Of a stretch of DNA of 64,000 nt, positions 34,110 to 45,659 are shown piece after piece. The notes under the pieces were generated by a model. That model had not been told where the DNA came from. It did not search any database and saw only the letters and a list, made by a program, of their open reading frames with translations. This stretch comes from Timema cristinae (Eukaryota > Arthropoda > Insecta > Phasmatodea > Timematidae). The position numbers were made by a program, and so were the translations under genes. The stretch's first letter is position 1; every line of letters begins with the position of its first letter. The stretch lies in contig JBCFYV010000012.1 of the NCBI GenBank assembly GCA_039000515.1, positions 86,024,284-86,088,283 of the forward strand. Direction: 5' to 3'.

Positions 34110-35258
34110 ACCATTACTATCTTTCTTCATGCCGTGTCACTTGGTTATTTGAGGTCATGCTACACTACTATTTCTCCCTGCTGGGTGTCACTTGGGTGTT
34201 TGAGGTAATTCCACCCTTACTATCTCTCCCTCAGCCGGAAGTCACATGGGTATTTGAGGTCAATCTACCTTACTATCTCTCCCCTGGATGGGTGTACTCT
34301 GATATTTGAGGTAATTCTACCCTTACTATCTCTCCCTCAGCCGGAAGTACATGGGTATTTGAGGTCAATCAACCTTACTCTCTCCCCTGGGTGGTGTTAC
34401 TCGGATATTTGAGGTAATTCTACCCTTACTATCTCTCCTCAGCCGGAAGTCACATGGGTATTTGAGGTCATTCTACCCTTACTATCTCTCCCTGGATGGG
34501 TGTTACTCGGATATTGAGGTAATTCTACCCTTACTATCTCTCCCTCAGCCGGAAGTCACATGGGTATTTGAGGTCATTCTACCCTTATTATCTCTCCCTG
34601 GATGGTGTTACTCGGGTATTTGAGGTAATTCTACCCTTACTATCTCTCCCTCAGCCGGATGTCACATGGGTATTTGAGGTCATTCTACCCTTATTATCTC
34701 TCCCCTGGATGGGTGTTACTCGGGTATTTGAGGTAATTCTACCCTTACTATCTCTCCCTTGTCCGGGTGTCACTTGGGTATTTGAGGTAATTATACCCTT
34801 ACTATATCTCCCCTGGTCGGGTGTCACTCAAGTGTTCGAGTTAATTCTACCCTTACTATATCTCCCCGAGCCGGGTGTTACTCGAGTGTTTGAGGTAATT
34901 CCACCCTTACTATATCTCCCCTGGCCGGGTGTCACTCGAGTGTTTGAGGTCATTCTACCCTTACTATCTCTCCCCTGGATGGGTGTTACTCGGGTATTTG
35001 AGGTAATTCTACCCTTACTATCTCTCCCTTGTCCGGGTGTCACTTGGGTATTTGAGGTAATTATATCCTTACTATATCTCCCCTGGTCGGGTGTCACTCA
35101 AGTGTTCGAGTTAATTCTACACTTACTATATCTCCCCGAGCCGGGTGTTACTCGAGTGTTTGAGGTAATTCCACCCTTACTATATCTCCCCTGGCCGGGT
35201 GTCACTCGAGTGTTTGAGGTCATGCTACTCTTACTATCTCTCCCAGCTGGATGTCACT
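34110..35258. repeat. 54-bp satellite, about 21 copies, with 270-bp higher-order repeat
   Basis: The unit core TTTGAGGTAATTCTACCCTT plus ACTATCTCTCCC recurs every 54 bp. Five consecutive variants form a block that repeats after exactly 270 bp (for example GGATGGGTGTTACTCGGGTA at 34707 and 34977). The 5' part has indels. In the 3' part the unit length is an exact multiple of three, so a 291-codon frame stays open at 34568-35443. It encodes an 18-residue repeat (GVTRVFEVILPLLSLPWM-like). An 89-codon frame is also open on the opposite strand, which points to a repeat artefact. Confidence 0.93.
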
Positions 35259-36452
35259 TTGAACAAAAACTAGAAACAATTGAAACGATGCGAGGGGAGG
35301 TAATTACTTGTTTAAAGCGACACTCTCTTATATCCTCCGGGGTCAAAGTCATAAACTTCGTGACTAACGTTTGCCAACTCCCCACGTTGAATAATCGACC
35401 ACACTTGCCCAAAGTGCGTGAATATTTCATTGGTAAGGGCTGACTGACACCACTGTCGTTAGAGTTGTGTATTAACTGTATAATGTACAATATTTATGTA
35501 TTAAATTGTATAGTGTATAATCGCTATCTATTAAAATGGGTAAAGTATCGTCTTTATGTATTAAACTGTATAACACTTTTTCTGTTTCAGTGGGTCATGA
35601 AACGTCGACCTTTATCAAAATATCGAGTTAATTTTTTTGACAATCACAATACGTCTCTCTTCTAGGTGTCAAGAGAAAGTAAAAAGACCATGTCCATCTT
35701 AAGAGATTTAAAATAATAATGTATCTAACTGAACAACTGATATTAAATATGTACGAATATAACTTATAATTATATGTTTTATTTAATGGTTGCTATGTTT
35801 TCCTATAGATTAGCATATATGCAGTATTTTATCATTTTACTTGAAAATTTACTACTATCAGTAAATTTTGAGCAAATAAAATATATAAATGAAGATCATA
35901 TTTATTTAAAAAAAATTTTTTAAAGAAGCACAAGTATAACATTAAATTACCTTTTACATAACCTTATTTTGTGCCGGGTTAAAACCATCTAACCCGCCAC
36001 AGTAAGAACACCATTTAATACTGTCTTAAACTCACCATATTTTCTATATTGACCATCTCGCTAACCGTAGGCCCCCTACACCGCCGTAGTCGACGCGAGA
36101 AATGGAGAGCATTGGTCGTTTCGCAGGGAAGGAACTACATTCCTTTCCTCAACCCTCCCAGCTCATATAGTTAACACAAAATGGGTTGCTCCAACAAATT
36201 AAAAACTATTCTATGCCTTGCCCTCGTCTGGAGAAGAAACCACTGACTTGCTCTACCATCTGTTCTCCTAATCTACCAACCATGCGATAAAGTATTGTCT
36301 CATTACAAGACAGAGAAGGGACGCTAACAGGAACTTATGATTTCGTAACTAGCGTATGAATCCTGTGTCCGGTTAGTATTTTACAATGGTTAAATTTATC
36401 CGTGTTTAATTTACATGTAAGCCTAGGGCCTTGTTTCTATGACACTTAACCC
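35259..36452. other. Unassigned sequence
   Basis: The end of the long repeat frame runs out at 35443. A few TGTATAATGTACAATATTTA-like short repeats occur at 35465-35570, and a moderately GC-rich stretch at 36055-36200. No gene is recognised. Confidence 0.45.
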
Positions 36453-36620
36453 AGCGCACGGATCTCTATGACGCGTCACCGCTGTGAAATGTCATCCGTA
36501 GCACGTTGTATGGCTGAAATGCGAGCATCGATCTTTTTAATGGCGTCATACGATCAATGACGCTGCCATTTTCCCGTCATTCAAATCATAACTTACAGTC
36601 GCACTCAGAGGGCTGTCTTA
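36453..36620. other. Possible left terminus of a large DNA transposon
   Basis: GCACGGATCTCTATGACGCG and later ATGTCAT, TAGCACGT segments recur in the same order on the minus strand at 43360-43510. Both flanks are rich in ATGAC/GTCAT motifs compared with the AT-rich interior. Identity is patchy and no TSD was found. See the right partner entry. Confidence 0.35.
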
Positions 36621-37360
36621 ACCATCGTCATAGCAAATATATTTTATAAATAATTACATTTAGTGAATGCTGTGGCTGTTCAAACTGAAGAATTCATTAA
36701 TTTTACGTTTATGCATTCGGTAAGTAACACTAACAGTGCTTTATCAATATGATTACCGAACGTATTTAAATTTATTTAGCAGTTAACTAACTGAGGTGTA
36801 CATGCTGGCTCGTTTCAGCTGCGTAATAGTTTATCCTTTTATAAATAATTTATTCTAATGATTGTTATATTTGCTTAAACTCTTAATTATTTTGATTTAC
36901 GTTTGTGCAAATGAAAAGTCAAGAGTATTAGTGTTGTACTAATATAATAATTACTTAAATTATTTGTTTTTATTTACGATTTAACTTGATGAAGTGTAAT
37001 CATAGCCTTATGGTTATACCTACAAACAATGTTGTTTATTTTTAAGGTTATGCCGACCATTTAAATTTAAAATATTTGGCTACTGACATATTTTCATAAC
37101 TCAAACGTTGTATGGATGTAATAATGTTGCAGGGTCTTACATCTGTATGTTTTCTCCTATTGGTGTTTACGAACAATTGTGAAAGATTTCTCTTTGGCAG
37201 TTTGTAAAACATCTATTAGTGTGAGAGAAGAGTTAGAGCTCTTTTTAGGCCTACATAGCAGCTGTTAGCAGTGTGGATCAAAACAATGGAATCGTGAAAG
37301 AAAACAGTAAGTTGAACTATCTTTAAAAAAATCCTAGATAACATTTTACTTTGTATCCTG

Positions 37361-38918
37361 AGTTTAACTAGGCCTATACAATATTTGCTAAGTATGTGTG
37401 ATTTTAACTATGCCTACACAATATTAGCTAATTATGTGTGATTTTAACTAGGCCTACACAATATTAGCTAATTATGTATGAGTTTAACTAGGCCTACACA
37501 ATATTAGCTAATTATGTGTGATTTTAACTAGGCCTACACAATATTAGCTAATTATGTGTGATTTTAACTAGGCCTACACAATATTAGCTAATTATGTATG
37601 AGTTTAACTAGGCATACACAATATTAGCTAATTATGTGTGATTTTAACTAGGCCTACACAATATTAGCTAATTATGTGTGATTTTAACTAGGCCTACACA
37701 ATATTAGCTAATTATGTGTGATTTTAACTAGGCCTACACAATATTAGCTAATTATGTATGAGTTTAACTAGGCCTACACAATATTAGCTAATTATGTGTG
37801 ATTTTAACTAGGCCTACACAATATTAGCTAATTATGTATGAGTTTAACTAGGCCTACACAATATTAGCTAATTATGTGTGATTTTAACTAGGCCTACACA
37901 ATATTAGCTAATTATGTATGAGTTTAACTAGGCCTACACAATATTAGCTAATTATGTGTGATTTTAACTAGGCCTACACAATATTAGCTAATTATGTGTG
38001 ATTTTAACTAGGCCTACACAATATTAGCTAATTATGTATGAGTTTAACTAGGCCTACACAATATTAGCTAATTATGTGTGATTTTAACTAGGCCTACACA
38101 ATATTAGCTAATTATGTGTGATTTTAACTAGGCCTACACAATATTAGCTAATTATGTATGAGTTTAACTAGGCATACACAATATTAGCTAATTATGTGTG
38201 ATTTTAACTAGGCCTACACAATATTAGCTAATTATGTATGAGTTTAACTAGGCCTACACAATATTAGCTAATTATGTGTGATTTTAACTAGGCCTACACA
38301 ATATTAGCTAATTATGTGTGATTTTAACTAGGCCTACACAATATTAGCTAATTATGTATGAGTTTAACTAGGCCTACACAATATTAGCTAATTATGTGTG
38401 ATTTAACTAGGCTACACAATATTAGCTAATTATGTATGAGTTTAACTAGGCCTACACAATATTAGCTAATTATGTGTGATTTTAACTAGGCCTACACAAT
38501 ATTAGCTAATTATGTGTGATTTTAACTAGGCCTACACAATATTAGCTAATTATGTATGAGTTTAACTAGGCCTACACAATATTAGCTAATTATGTGTGAT
38601 TTTAACTAGGCCTACACAATATTAGCTAATTATGTGTGATTTTAACTAGGCTTACACAATATTAGCTAATTATGTATGAGTTTAACTAGGCATACACAAT
38701 ATTAGCTAATTATGTGTGATTTAACTAGGCCTACACAATATTAGCTAATTATGTGTGATTTTAACTAGGCCTACACAATATTAGCTAATTATGTGTGATT
38801 TTAACTAGGCCTACACAATATTAGCTAATTATGTATGAGTTTAACTAGGCATACACAATATTAGCTAATTAAGTATGAGTTTAACTAGTTCTACACAATA
38901 TTAGTTATCGATGTATGA
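37361..38918. repeat. 40-bp satellite, about 39 copies, mostly a 120-bp higher-order pattern
   Basis: The unit TTTAACTAGGCCTACACAAT followed by ATTAGCTAATTATGTGTG repeats every 40 bp with very few changes. Two subtypes (GTGTGATT and GTATGAGT junctions) mostly occur in the order G-G-A, with some G-A or G-G-G-A steps. Each unit holds two perfect palindromes (TAGGCCTA and ATTAGCTAAT). Copies at both ends are the most diverged, as expected for array edges. Confidence 0.97.
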
Positions 38919-39237
38919 TTGCAGTAATTTTCAAATGACCCATACATATTGTCTCCCTAAGCGTAAACAAGCCTAGATGGTGACAAAACCAAAAAATTCC
39001 CTACCTTTTAGGTGAATTTAATTTCTCTAAAAACCTGAAAATCACAAAATGTATACTGTTATTACACCTACGAAAATTCGGTGAATCCAGTGGTATAATT
39101 GATGATTATTAAAAAAAAACAATGTTACAGTGAACCATTCAAACCCAAACTTACCGAAGTAACGCAGGAACAAGTATTGTTGAGAAATTTGTAAAACTAC
39201 ACAACAAAATACCTATATTATAGAGCGTGATTGAACA

Positions 39238-39397
39238 ATCTGACACATTAGCTCAGTCAGTAGTGTATCTACAGAGGTAAGAGTCCCAGTTTCAATTCCC
39301 GGCATGGTCGAAAAATTTATCATCCGTGAAATGTGGGTTTACCCTTTCACAGTGATGTATTAAAGGTTGGGGACTGGATGTTGTTCCTGTCCTAGAC
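39238..39397 (+). mobile_element. SINE family C copy, interrupted at its 3' part
   Basis: ATTAGCTCAGTCAGTAGTGT (A-box region), TTTCAATTCCCGGCATGGTC (B-box), GTGAAATGTGGGTTTACCCT and GGGGACTGGATGTTGTTCCT are in family C order. The 3' part stops at CCTAGAC and resumes with TTAAGTTATATT at 39961. This equals the CTAGATCTAAGTTAGTTT of the copy at 4430. Confidence 0.9.
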
Positions 39398-39400
39398 TTA

Positions 39401-39960
39401 TGCCGGGATCATGATTGACTTAAATTTAACTTAACCTAACGTTCACTTAAAGTTAACATAACTTAAGAAAGCAGATGTGTGATCACGATTCACATAACCT
39501 GACGTAACAACTCGAGCCAAACATCTGCATTCTTAAGTATGATCTGTGATTTGTACTATTTGTAAAGTGAATGTTTACAGTTTTCAATCAATATAGTAAA
39601 TATCTATTACTAAACTTTTTTGATAAATTAAGCTTTCCTATTTTAGTATAATTATTTTGTTTCAATGTCTGATCATTAGAATTAAAGCTAAAAAGTAGAT
39701 CTTGGTCTTAAAACCAACAAATGAATTACTAAATAGCCCTGTTGACGTCACTCGCATAATGATTGGCTGGCTAGCTCACGTGATACCCTTCAAGTAACAT
39801 TCACTTAAAGTAAAATACCTCCCAGGACATCTCTTACGTTAAGCTAGCTGCAAGTCAACGTCAAGTTAACTGAACCGTGATAGCTTCCATTTAAACACAT
39901 GAGGAGACCCTTTACATTTAGTTACGTTAAGTTAACGATAAGTTGAGCGTGATCCCGGCA
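39401..39960. mobile_element. PIF/Harbinger-like MITE with TTA duplication
   Basis: Left end TGCCGGGATCATGATTGACT and right end (minus strand) TGCCGGGATCACGCTCAACT form terminal inverted repeats. They are followed by TTAACTTAAC-rich subterminal repeats. TTA lies on both sides (39398-39400 and 39961-39963). The 560-bp size, 3-bp TTA target and absence of coding fit a Harbinger-type MITE. Joining its flanks gives an uninterrupted family C SINE, confirming the boundaries. Confidence 0.9.
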
Positions 39961-39989
39961 TTAAGTTATATTATAATCATGTGAAGCTA

Positions 39990-41395
39990 CAACAGGCCTA
40001 TCAAGTCGGTAATATAAAATATATGGCTTGAATAAAAAACTGACCTAGTTAACAGTAATGGATGTCAAAATAGAACCTGACTGAAACTTTAAAACAAGAT
40101 ACTCAACTTAAACATAATTTATCATTGTCAAACAAGAAATTGTGTGGAGTGCCTCCTTGGAGTCATCAAAAGTGAATGGATGTATTAATTTAAACAAATT
40201 CCTCAAATGTTCTTATCAACAGTTGTTTTGAACAACATTTTGTGGAACATTATGGAGTACCAATTAATTAAAATCCATTTAACATCACAAAAATTAAAAT
40301 ATACAGCATTTTATTCTCATTCTTTCGAAGTCCAAACAGTTTTAGATTCGTATATTTAAAGTAAAACCAAATTAAACAATATTACTCATTTTCAACAACT
40401 ACAAAGATTTGACAAAAACTTTAATGATTAATATTTATGTAAATTTTCACTATAGGCCTACCGGTATATTCTTATTAAGGTGTATTACACATTCACGAAC
40501 AACAAGTTTTACAAGTTAAATTTCCTGTTATTTATTTGTGTACGATTTCTAAGCTAATAGGTAATATCATTCAATAGATTTTTTGTAAGACAATTAATGC
40601 AAGTTGTGCTTAGCCTCTATCGGCAGTAAGAAACAATACTGTGAACAAGTTTTTAAACAAAACTTTATGCAGAATTTTGTGAAAATATAATATCCTATGC
40701 CAAATTAAGTTCGATGCAAGTATGAAACCATGTTTAATAGGTTAGGCTCATAAACTATTGGCACTGCGTTTGAATATGTACGTGCCTTAAAATAAATTAT
40801 GTTAGTTAAATAAAACTTTTCCCAACGTGGTATAATTTCTTAATGTTAATAATATTTTAACAGAAATGTCACAATGAACTTTGTGAAGTTAACAGTTAGA
40901 AATCATTTTGGCCCTTACTTAAGTGCATAGATTTTGTGCGGTTGAAGACAAGTTATGAACCAAACATAAATATCTTGGCTAGCAAAATGTAACATGCTTC
41001 AAATTAGTGTGGGATGGATGATCTAAGTTTCTGGTATTAATATATAATACGTATCAATTTATTTTATTTTTTTCCCTAAAGGTGCTACTTTAAATGTTTT
41101 CACTATAAGTTATTGGAATTAATTTTGTCTAAGACACTCATTTGAAAATTTAATACTATAAACTTTTCTTATTTAAATCTAAGCATTATTAAAATATTTA
41201 CAACTTGATTTGAGTTATTCATTACAATTCTTACTATTCATCAAGTTTAATTTTTAAATACCCATTGAAAATGTAAATCATAGATGACCCATTAGACTAA
41301 TTCAAAATTCAACTGGTCCTTTAGTGGCATACTGTCTGGACAAGTTTCGTCATCCCTGATTTAGGGTATAAATTAGGTACTTTCACATTTTGTCC
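39990..41395. other. Unassigned AT-rich sequence
   Basis: No gene found. Near 41330-41365 the sequence AAGTTTCGTCATCCCTG looks like the right end of a hAT element (minus strand CAGGGATGACGAAACTTG), but no matching left end was located. Confidence 0.45.
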
Positions 41396-41405
41396 ATGCA
41401 ATGAA

Positions 41406-41694
41406 TTATTATTATTATTATTATTAGCACCGCGTCTTACTACCCGTTCGGGTTATACGCACTTACGCTAATGTGTAATGGTAGGGTGATTGTGAGATGA
41501 AATGAAGGACCTACAGTTTAACGTGGAATCCGAACCACGGTGGAGGCCTGGCATTCCTCACATTCACAAGATGTCTTGTCAGAGGTGAAGGAAGGGTTTG
41601 GTAATCAGATAAATCTTTTCCGGGACCGAGGATTGAACCCCGGCCGCCAGCATAGAAGTCTGACACCTTACCCCTAGACCGCCAGGTCACCTCT
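41406..41694 (-). mobile_element. SINE family A, full length, with TSD
   Basis: Seven TTA units, the shared tail complement GCACCGCGTCTTACTACCCG, the full body and the head complement CCTAGACCGCCAGGTCACC. A perfect 10-bp TSD ATGCAATGAA lies at 41396-41405 and 41695-41704. The 117-codon minus-strand frame here runs through the SINE and is not a gene. Confidence 0.95.
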
Positions 41695-41704
41695 ATGCAA
41701 TGAA

Positions 41705-43359
41705 ACTGGTCACGGTATGCATCTATAAAAAGAATCCTACTTTTACTTAAAAGTACTGCTATGATTAAAAGATAAATTAGTTTAAATGTGTAGGTGAGGT
41801 GACGTAAATAATTTGAAATTAAAAAAAAATGTACCATTCTTTTACTTTCTATATTCAATGTCATAATTAGTTAATAATGTTAAGCAAGCTGAAATAAAAG
41901 TTGACAAACTGTAAAAACATTTATATACATTCTTGAAACCATTGTATTTTTATTATTTATTATTAAAAAATGTTTGTGATTTTGATGTTTATGTTACAAT
42001 TCATTATGAGCTATTTCATATGATGTTGTCCTGAACTGTATATATATTTTTATCTCCAATAATGATAAGAATAGAAAATAGCACTAGAAAAAATTATATT
42101 GAAAAATCAAGGGAACATAAAAATTGCATCATCAGTATAGGTCTTGTTTATGTATCCAAACTAACATGAAAAGCATGTGCTATCTTAAAAAATTCGTCAA
42201 AACCACTTTAGCAAATCTGGAGTATTTAGACAAAATACCAACTTACAAGATAGGTACAGTTAAATAGTTGAGGGTAGTTTCTTTAAACCACTATGTTTTC
42301 ACTAATATTAGTTGAATTGAATAGAATTAACACCTCTTGTATTGTTAAAAACTATTTTACACTATTCTGAAGCTGTGATCCAAACACAAAAAAGGCCATT
42401 TCAGGGCCTATGCCTGATTTCTGATTGATCTTCAACTGAATAACCTACAACTAGTTTTCTTGTGAATTTACATAGGTGATATTCAAAGAAAAAGTCAAAA
42501 CTTGCCTAAAAGTAGAATTTAAAAAATAACTACGGCAAGAACGATAAAGTTTTTTTCTGCTGGAATTTGTCCTTTCCCATAAGCTGTGGATAAAAGCCAC
42601 ACTCTTTAAGAAACTTTAGTTATTTACAATAACGTATGAATTGTTATCTTCTCTCACTATGCAGTTCTGTCCGAGCCAATGACAGATTCTTGTGGACCTG
42701 TTACTTTCCAGTGATGAAGTGGAAACCAGTAGCCCCGTCCACAAGCTACTTCCCATTCACTCTCACATTTATAATTGTGATTAATTTGATAGGCTACATC
42801 AATGAATACAAATTATTGTGAATGCATTAAGAAAGTGATGATTAGGTCTACTAATATTTATCTTTGCCCATGCCCGGAGGAGGAAGTAAAACAAATTGAA
42901 TACACTATATAACCATACTTTTAATATAAAACTGAGTTTGAAATAGGTCTATTGTTAAATCATTAACTACGAGCTTTTTTTTATGATACTTTATCTATAA
43001 CGTATATAGTTTTTATAACTATATAAGTAAAATATTTAATAAATACACCTCATAAAATTTATCAAATTCATTATATTATTTTTTTATAATTTAGGGTCAT
43101 TGCCTTAACCATTATAAATACATTTTAGCGTTAGTATAGCCATATTTAACTAGATACATTTATTATTTAAAATGAAAACATTAAGAATAAAGATTATTTA
43201 CGTCCATCAAGTTCATTGCAACTCACATGGAGATGTTTTGAAACTCACGGCAAGATAATACGTATTTTGATTGGTGTTCAACTACTTCATGGTGCTACCA
43301 ACCCTATAGTATATACAGCTAAACCAGCTATCATGGTTGCCAACTCACTATATTCATAC
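41705..43359. other. Unassigned AT-rich sequence
   Basis: No gene or structured repeat recognised. The 61-codon frame at 42636 is unsupported. Confidence 0.5.
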
Positions 43360-43510
43360 TAGCGCCCATCAAAGTTTACACGTCATCATACGTGCTATAG
43401 CGGCTATGACATAGCATTCCATGCTCACAGTTATGACGTCGCGTCAGAAGATGGCCATAATGTCTTCGGCCGTCATGTCATGTCTTTTGACACGCAAAAT
43501 GAAAAGATCC
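43360..43510. other. Possible right terminus partner of the 36453 segment
   Basis: The minus strand begins GAGCACGGATCTTTTCATTT, then has GCGTGTCA, TATGTCATAGCCGCTATAGC and ACGTATGATGACGTG. This gives patchy, ordered similarity to 36453-36560. It could be the other end of one 7-kb element or a separate related MITE in opposite orientation. Confidence 0.35.
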
Positions 43511-43529
43511 GTGCTCAACCTGCAGGTTT

Positions 43530-43745
43530 GCGTTAGAACATTTGATTAGCTTGATATATTGTTATGACATGCAGGGTTAGCTAATAACTATTTAATAAAC
43601 CCTATATTCGGGTGTTATCTTGTGATCAGATCAGTTTACTGTTATAACATGTAGGGTTAAATTGTAACCATTTGATAAACCCTGTAATGTTTTTAATGTA
43701 CAGGTTAGGCTTAGGAACGTTTGATTAGCTAGATAAATGCATTAA
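43530..43745. repeat. Degenerate tandem repeat of about 85 bp, 3 copies
   Basis: TTATGACATGCAGGGTTAGC, TTATAACATGTAGGGTTAAA and AATGTACAGGTTAGGCTTAG, each followed by a TTTAATAAACCCT- or TTTGATTAGCT-like stretch, recur with variable spacing. Confidence 0.55.
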
Positions 43746-44481
43746 CCTTAGGACTGATCCTACTAGTTAGTACTGTGTCTCTTTTCATGCATTATAAGTT
43801 AATAACTGAGCATCGAACAGTAACACTTACATCGTTGACTTCGGTCAAACTTTTGTGAGTACTTAAGAGCAGCATGACACACTGTAGGAATTTTAGTTGA
43901 ATTGTGTTACTATGAACGGACATAAACTTAGGGCAATACCTATATGATACGAGTGTAAGTTAAGGTCAATTGATCATAGCCGATATGGATCTTCTCTCGT
44001 AAGTCCTTGTCAGTATAAAAGTCACTTGCTTCTATTATTTGAGTCGTGGGGTAATTGTTCCCTGATGACAGAGCACCACTCACTGAAGAACTAAGATTTA
44101 CTGGCCAACACCCTTAATATTGTGTTTACTCGCATTCCCACTGCTATGTAATGGTTCCTATTGTATCTACGTGTTTCTCTGCCCAGTCTCTAGCTATGTT
44201 ACTATCGGGCTTTCCTAGCTAGGATTTGACCACCCGTTTGACGTGTTGTTGATTTTGATTGTTGCTTTAATAAACCTACCGCCTACTTGGTTTATATTTG
44301 ACACAATGTGCTTAGATAACTGTGATAGTACTGCTTTGTATAATTAGTGTGTATACATTATAAACAAACAATGTTTCATGTATCATACCTCACTGAGTTT
44401 CAGTGTGCTTAAGGCGACTGTGCCAACGTAATGTTTACTAATAATTACCAGATAAAATTAAACTCACTTTTGTTTGTTATT
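43746..44481. other. Unassigned sequence
   Basis: Average composition with no open frame of note and no repeat recognised. Confidence 0.45.
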
Positions 44482-44700
44482 AGGGGTAAAGTGTCAGACT
44501 TCTGTGTTAGAGATCCGGAGTTAAAATCTCGGTCCCGGCACAGATGTATCTGATTACCAAACCCTTCCTTCACCTCTGGCAAAGTGTGCGCTTTCCCGCT
44601 TTGTGAATGTGGAGAGTGCCAAGCCCCCGCCGTGGTTTGGAACCAGCTTTAAACTGTAGGTCCTCTCTTATTTCCACCATTATCATTCTAACGTATCATG
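44482..44700 (+). mobile_element. SINE family A, diverged, lacking head start and tail
   Basis: TAGGGGTAAAGTGTCAGACT, CTCGGTCCCGGCACAGATGT, ACCAAACCCTTCCTTCACCT and AAACTGTAGGTCCTCTCTTA are in family A order. About 15% divergence by eye and a missing hairpin tail mark an older copy. Confidence 0.85.
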
Positions 44701-44879
44701 CTATCATCTGGGGATATTTATTTATTTAATTTTTATCCATCCCGACATCTAGAGGGTAGTTCAAGACTTAAATATGCTTATATATGTTTGTCTACATAAT
44801 CCAAATCCAATTTTTAAACAATAATTAGATTATGTAATTTTCACTTAATCTAATTGTCCTTATAATCGTACTATATAGT

Positions 44880-45659
44880 GTTTGTCCTACTAGATGGTTC
44901 ACCCCGGGTATTTTACGCCCCAGTACTCTCCACCGCTGACTGTCCCGCCGGCCTCTGGATCTAATAGTCGCCAGAATTGGTGAAAGCTCCAGCGGTGGCG
45001 AGCATCCCCCTATCCACCACCTGAGGAGGCGCCCTATCGGAGATTGCGCTACACCTACTTCCAGCCTAAGCCACCACCTGTATGGACCTAAAATGAACTT
45101 AACCTAAATATAAAGAAGTAAAAGAAAAGAAAGACTAAAAACTAACTCAACCTAATGTACAAGTTATATCCTATCGGCAGCTGCAGGGTCTTCTAATATT
45201 ATTTCCGGTCGCATCTTTTGTACTGAAAGCAGCCGTCTGAGCGACCAGTTGACGGGCCAGATACCCGACAGCTCCAGCCCAGCAACAATACTTGTTTCCA
45301 AGTGTGCCGGACTATGTGAGTGAGGGGCTAGTTCTTCCATCTTAGACGACATCGCTCCAATAACAGACCTCCCAGCTGGTATTCCAGCGCTCCCCGGTTC
45401 TTCAGCGGCTCACGCCACTGAAATCCAGAGGCCGCCTTCCTTCAGCTGGGCTCCGGATAGCCAAGAGTTCCCCCATCCTGCTCTACCCTGCCAGCCAGCA
45501 ACGGCTTAGCCTTGTAAGTCTAATTGTCTCTGTACGAGTTTTGGATCATGTCAACTACGTCCGATGTCGATTCCCTACTTCCAGTAGCGTCACTCTCGTC
45601 ATCAGTCCTGTCCATTTGTCTGTAATTTGCCTCGTCCCGTTTGTTCCATCTCCTATTTT
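44880..45659 (-). other. Probable 3' UTR of the R1-like LINE relic
   Basis: GC-rich sequence directly follows the ORF2 stop on the minus strand, with no recognisable coding. The lower boundary near 44880 is set by the change to AT-rich sequence. No poly(A) or TSD was identified. A 62-codon frame at 45164-45352 is unsupported. Confidence 0.45.

Noticed and set aside
34568..35443. 291-codon open frame as a repetitive protein gene
   Set aside because: It is read-through of a 54-bp satellite (multiple of three). The opposite strand is also open, upstream units are out of frame, and no signal peptide or family was recognised.
37361..38918. CRISPR-like array
   Set aside because: The 40-bp units are directly adjacent with no unique spacers, and the surrounding DNA is animal with no cas genes.
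41330..41365. hAT right terminus (CAGGGATGACGAAACTTG on the minus strand)
   Set aside because: No matching left end or 8-bp duplication could be found nearby.
41511..41864. 117-codon minus-strand open frame
   Set aside because: Its C-terminal half is family A SINE sequence and its N-terminal half is AT-rich flanking DNA.
45164..45352. 62-codon minus-strand open frame
   Set aside because: It lies in the presumed 3' UTR of the R1-like LINE and resembles no known protein.
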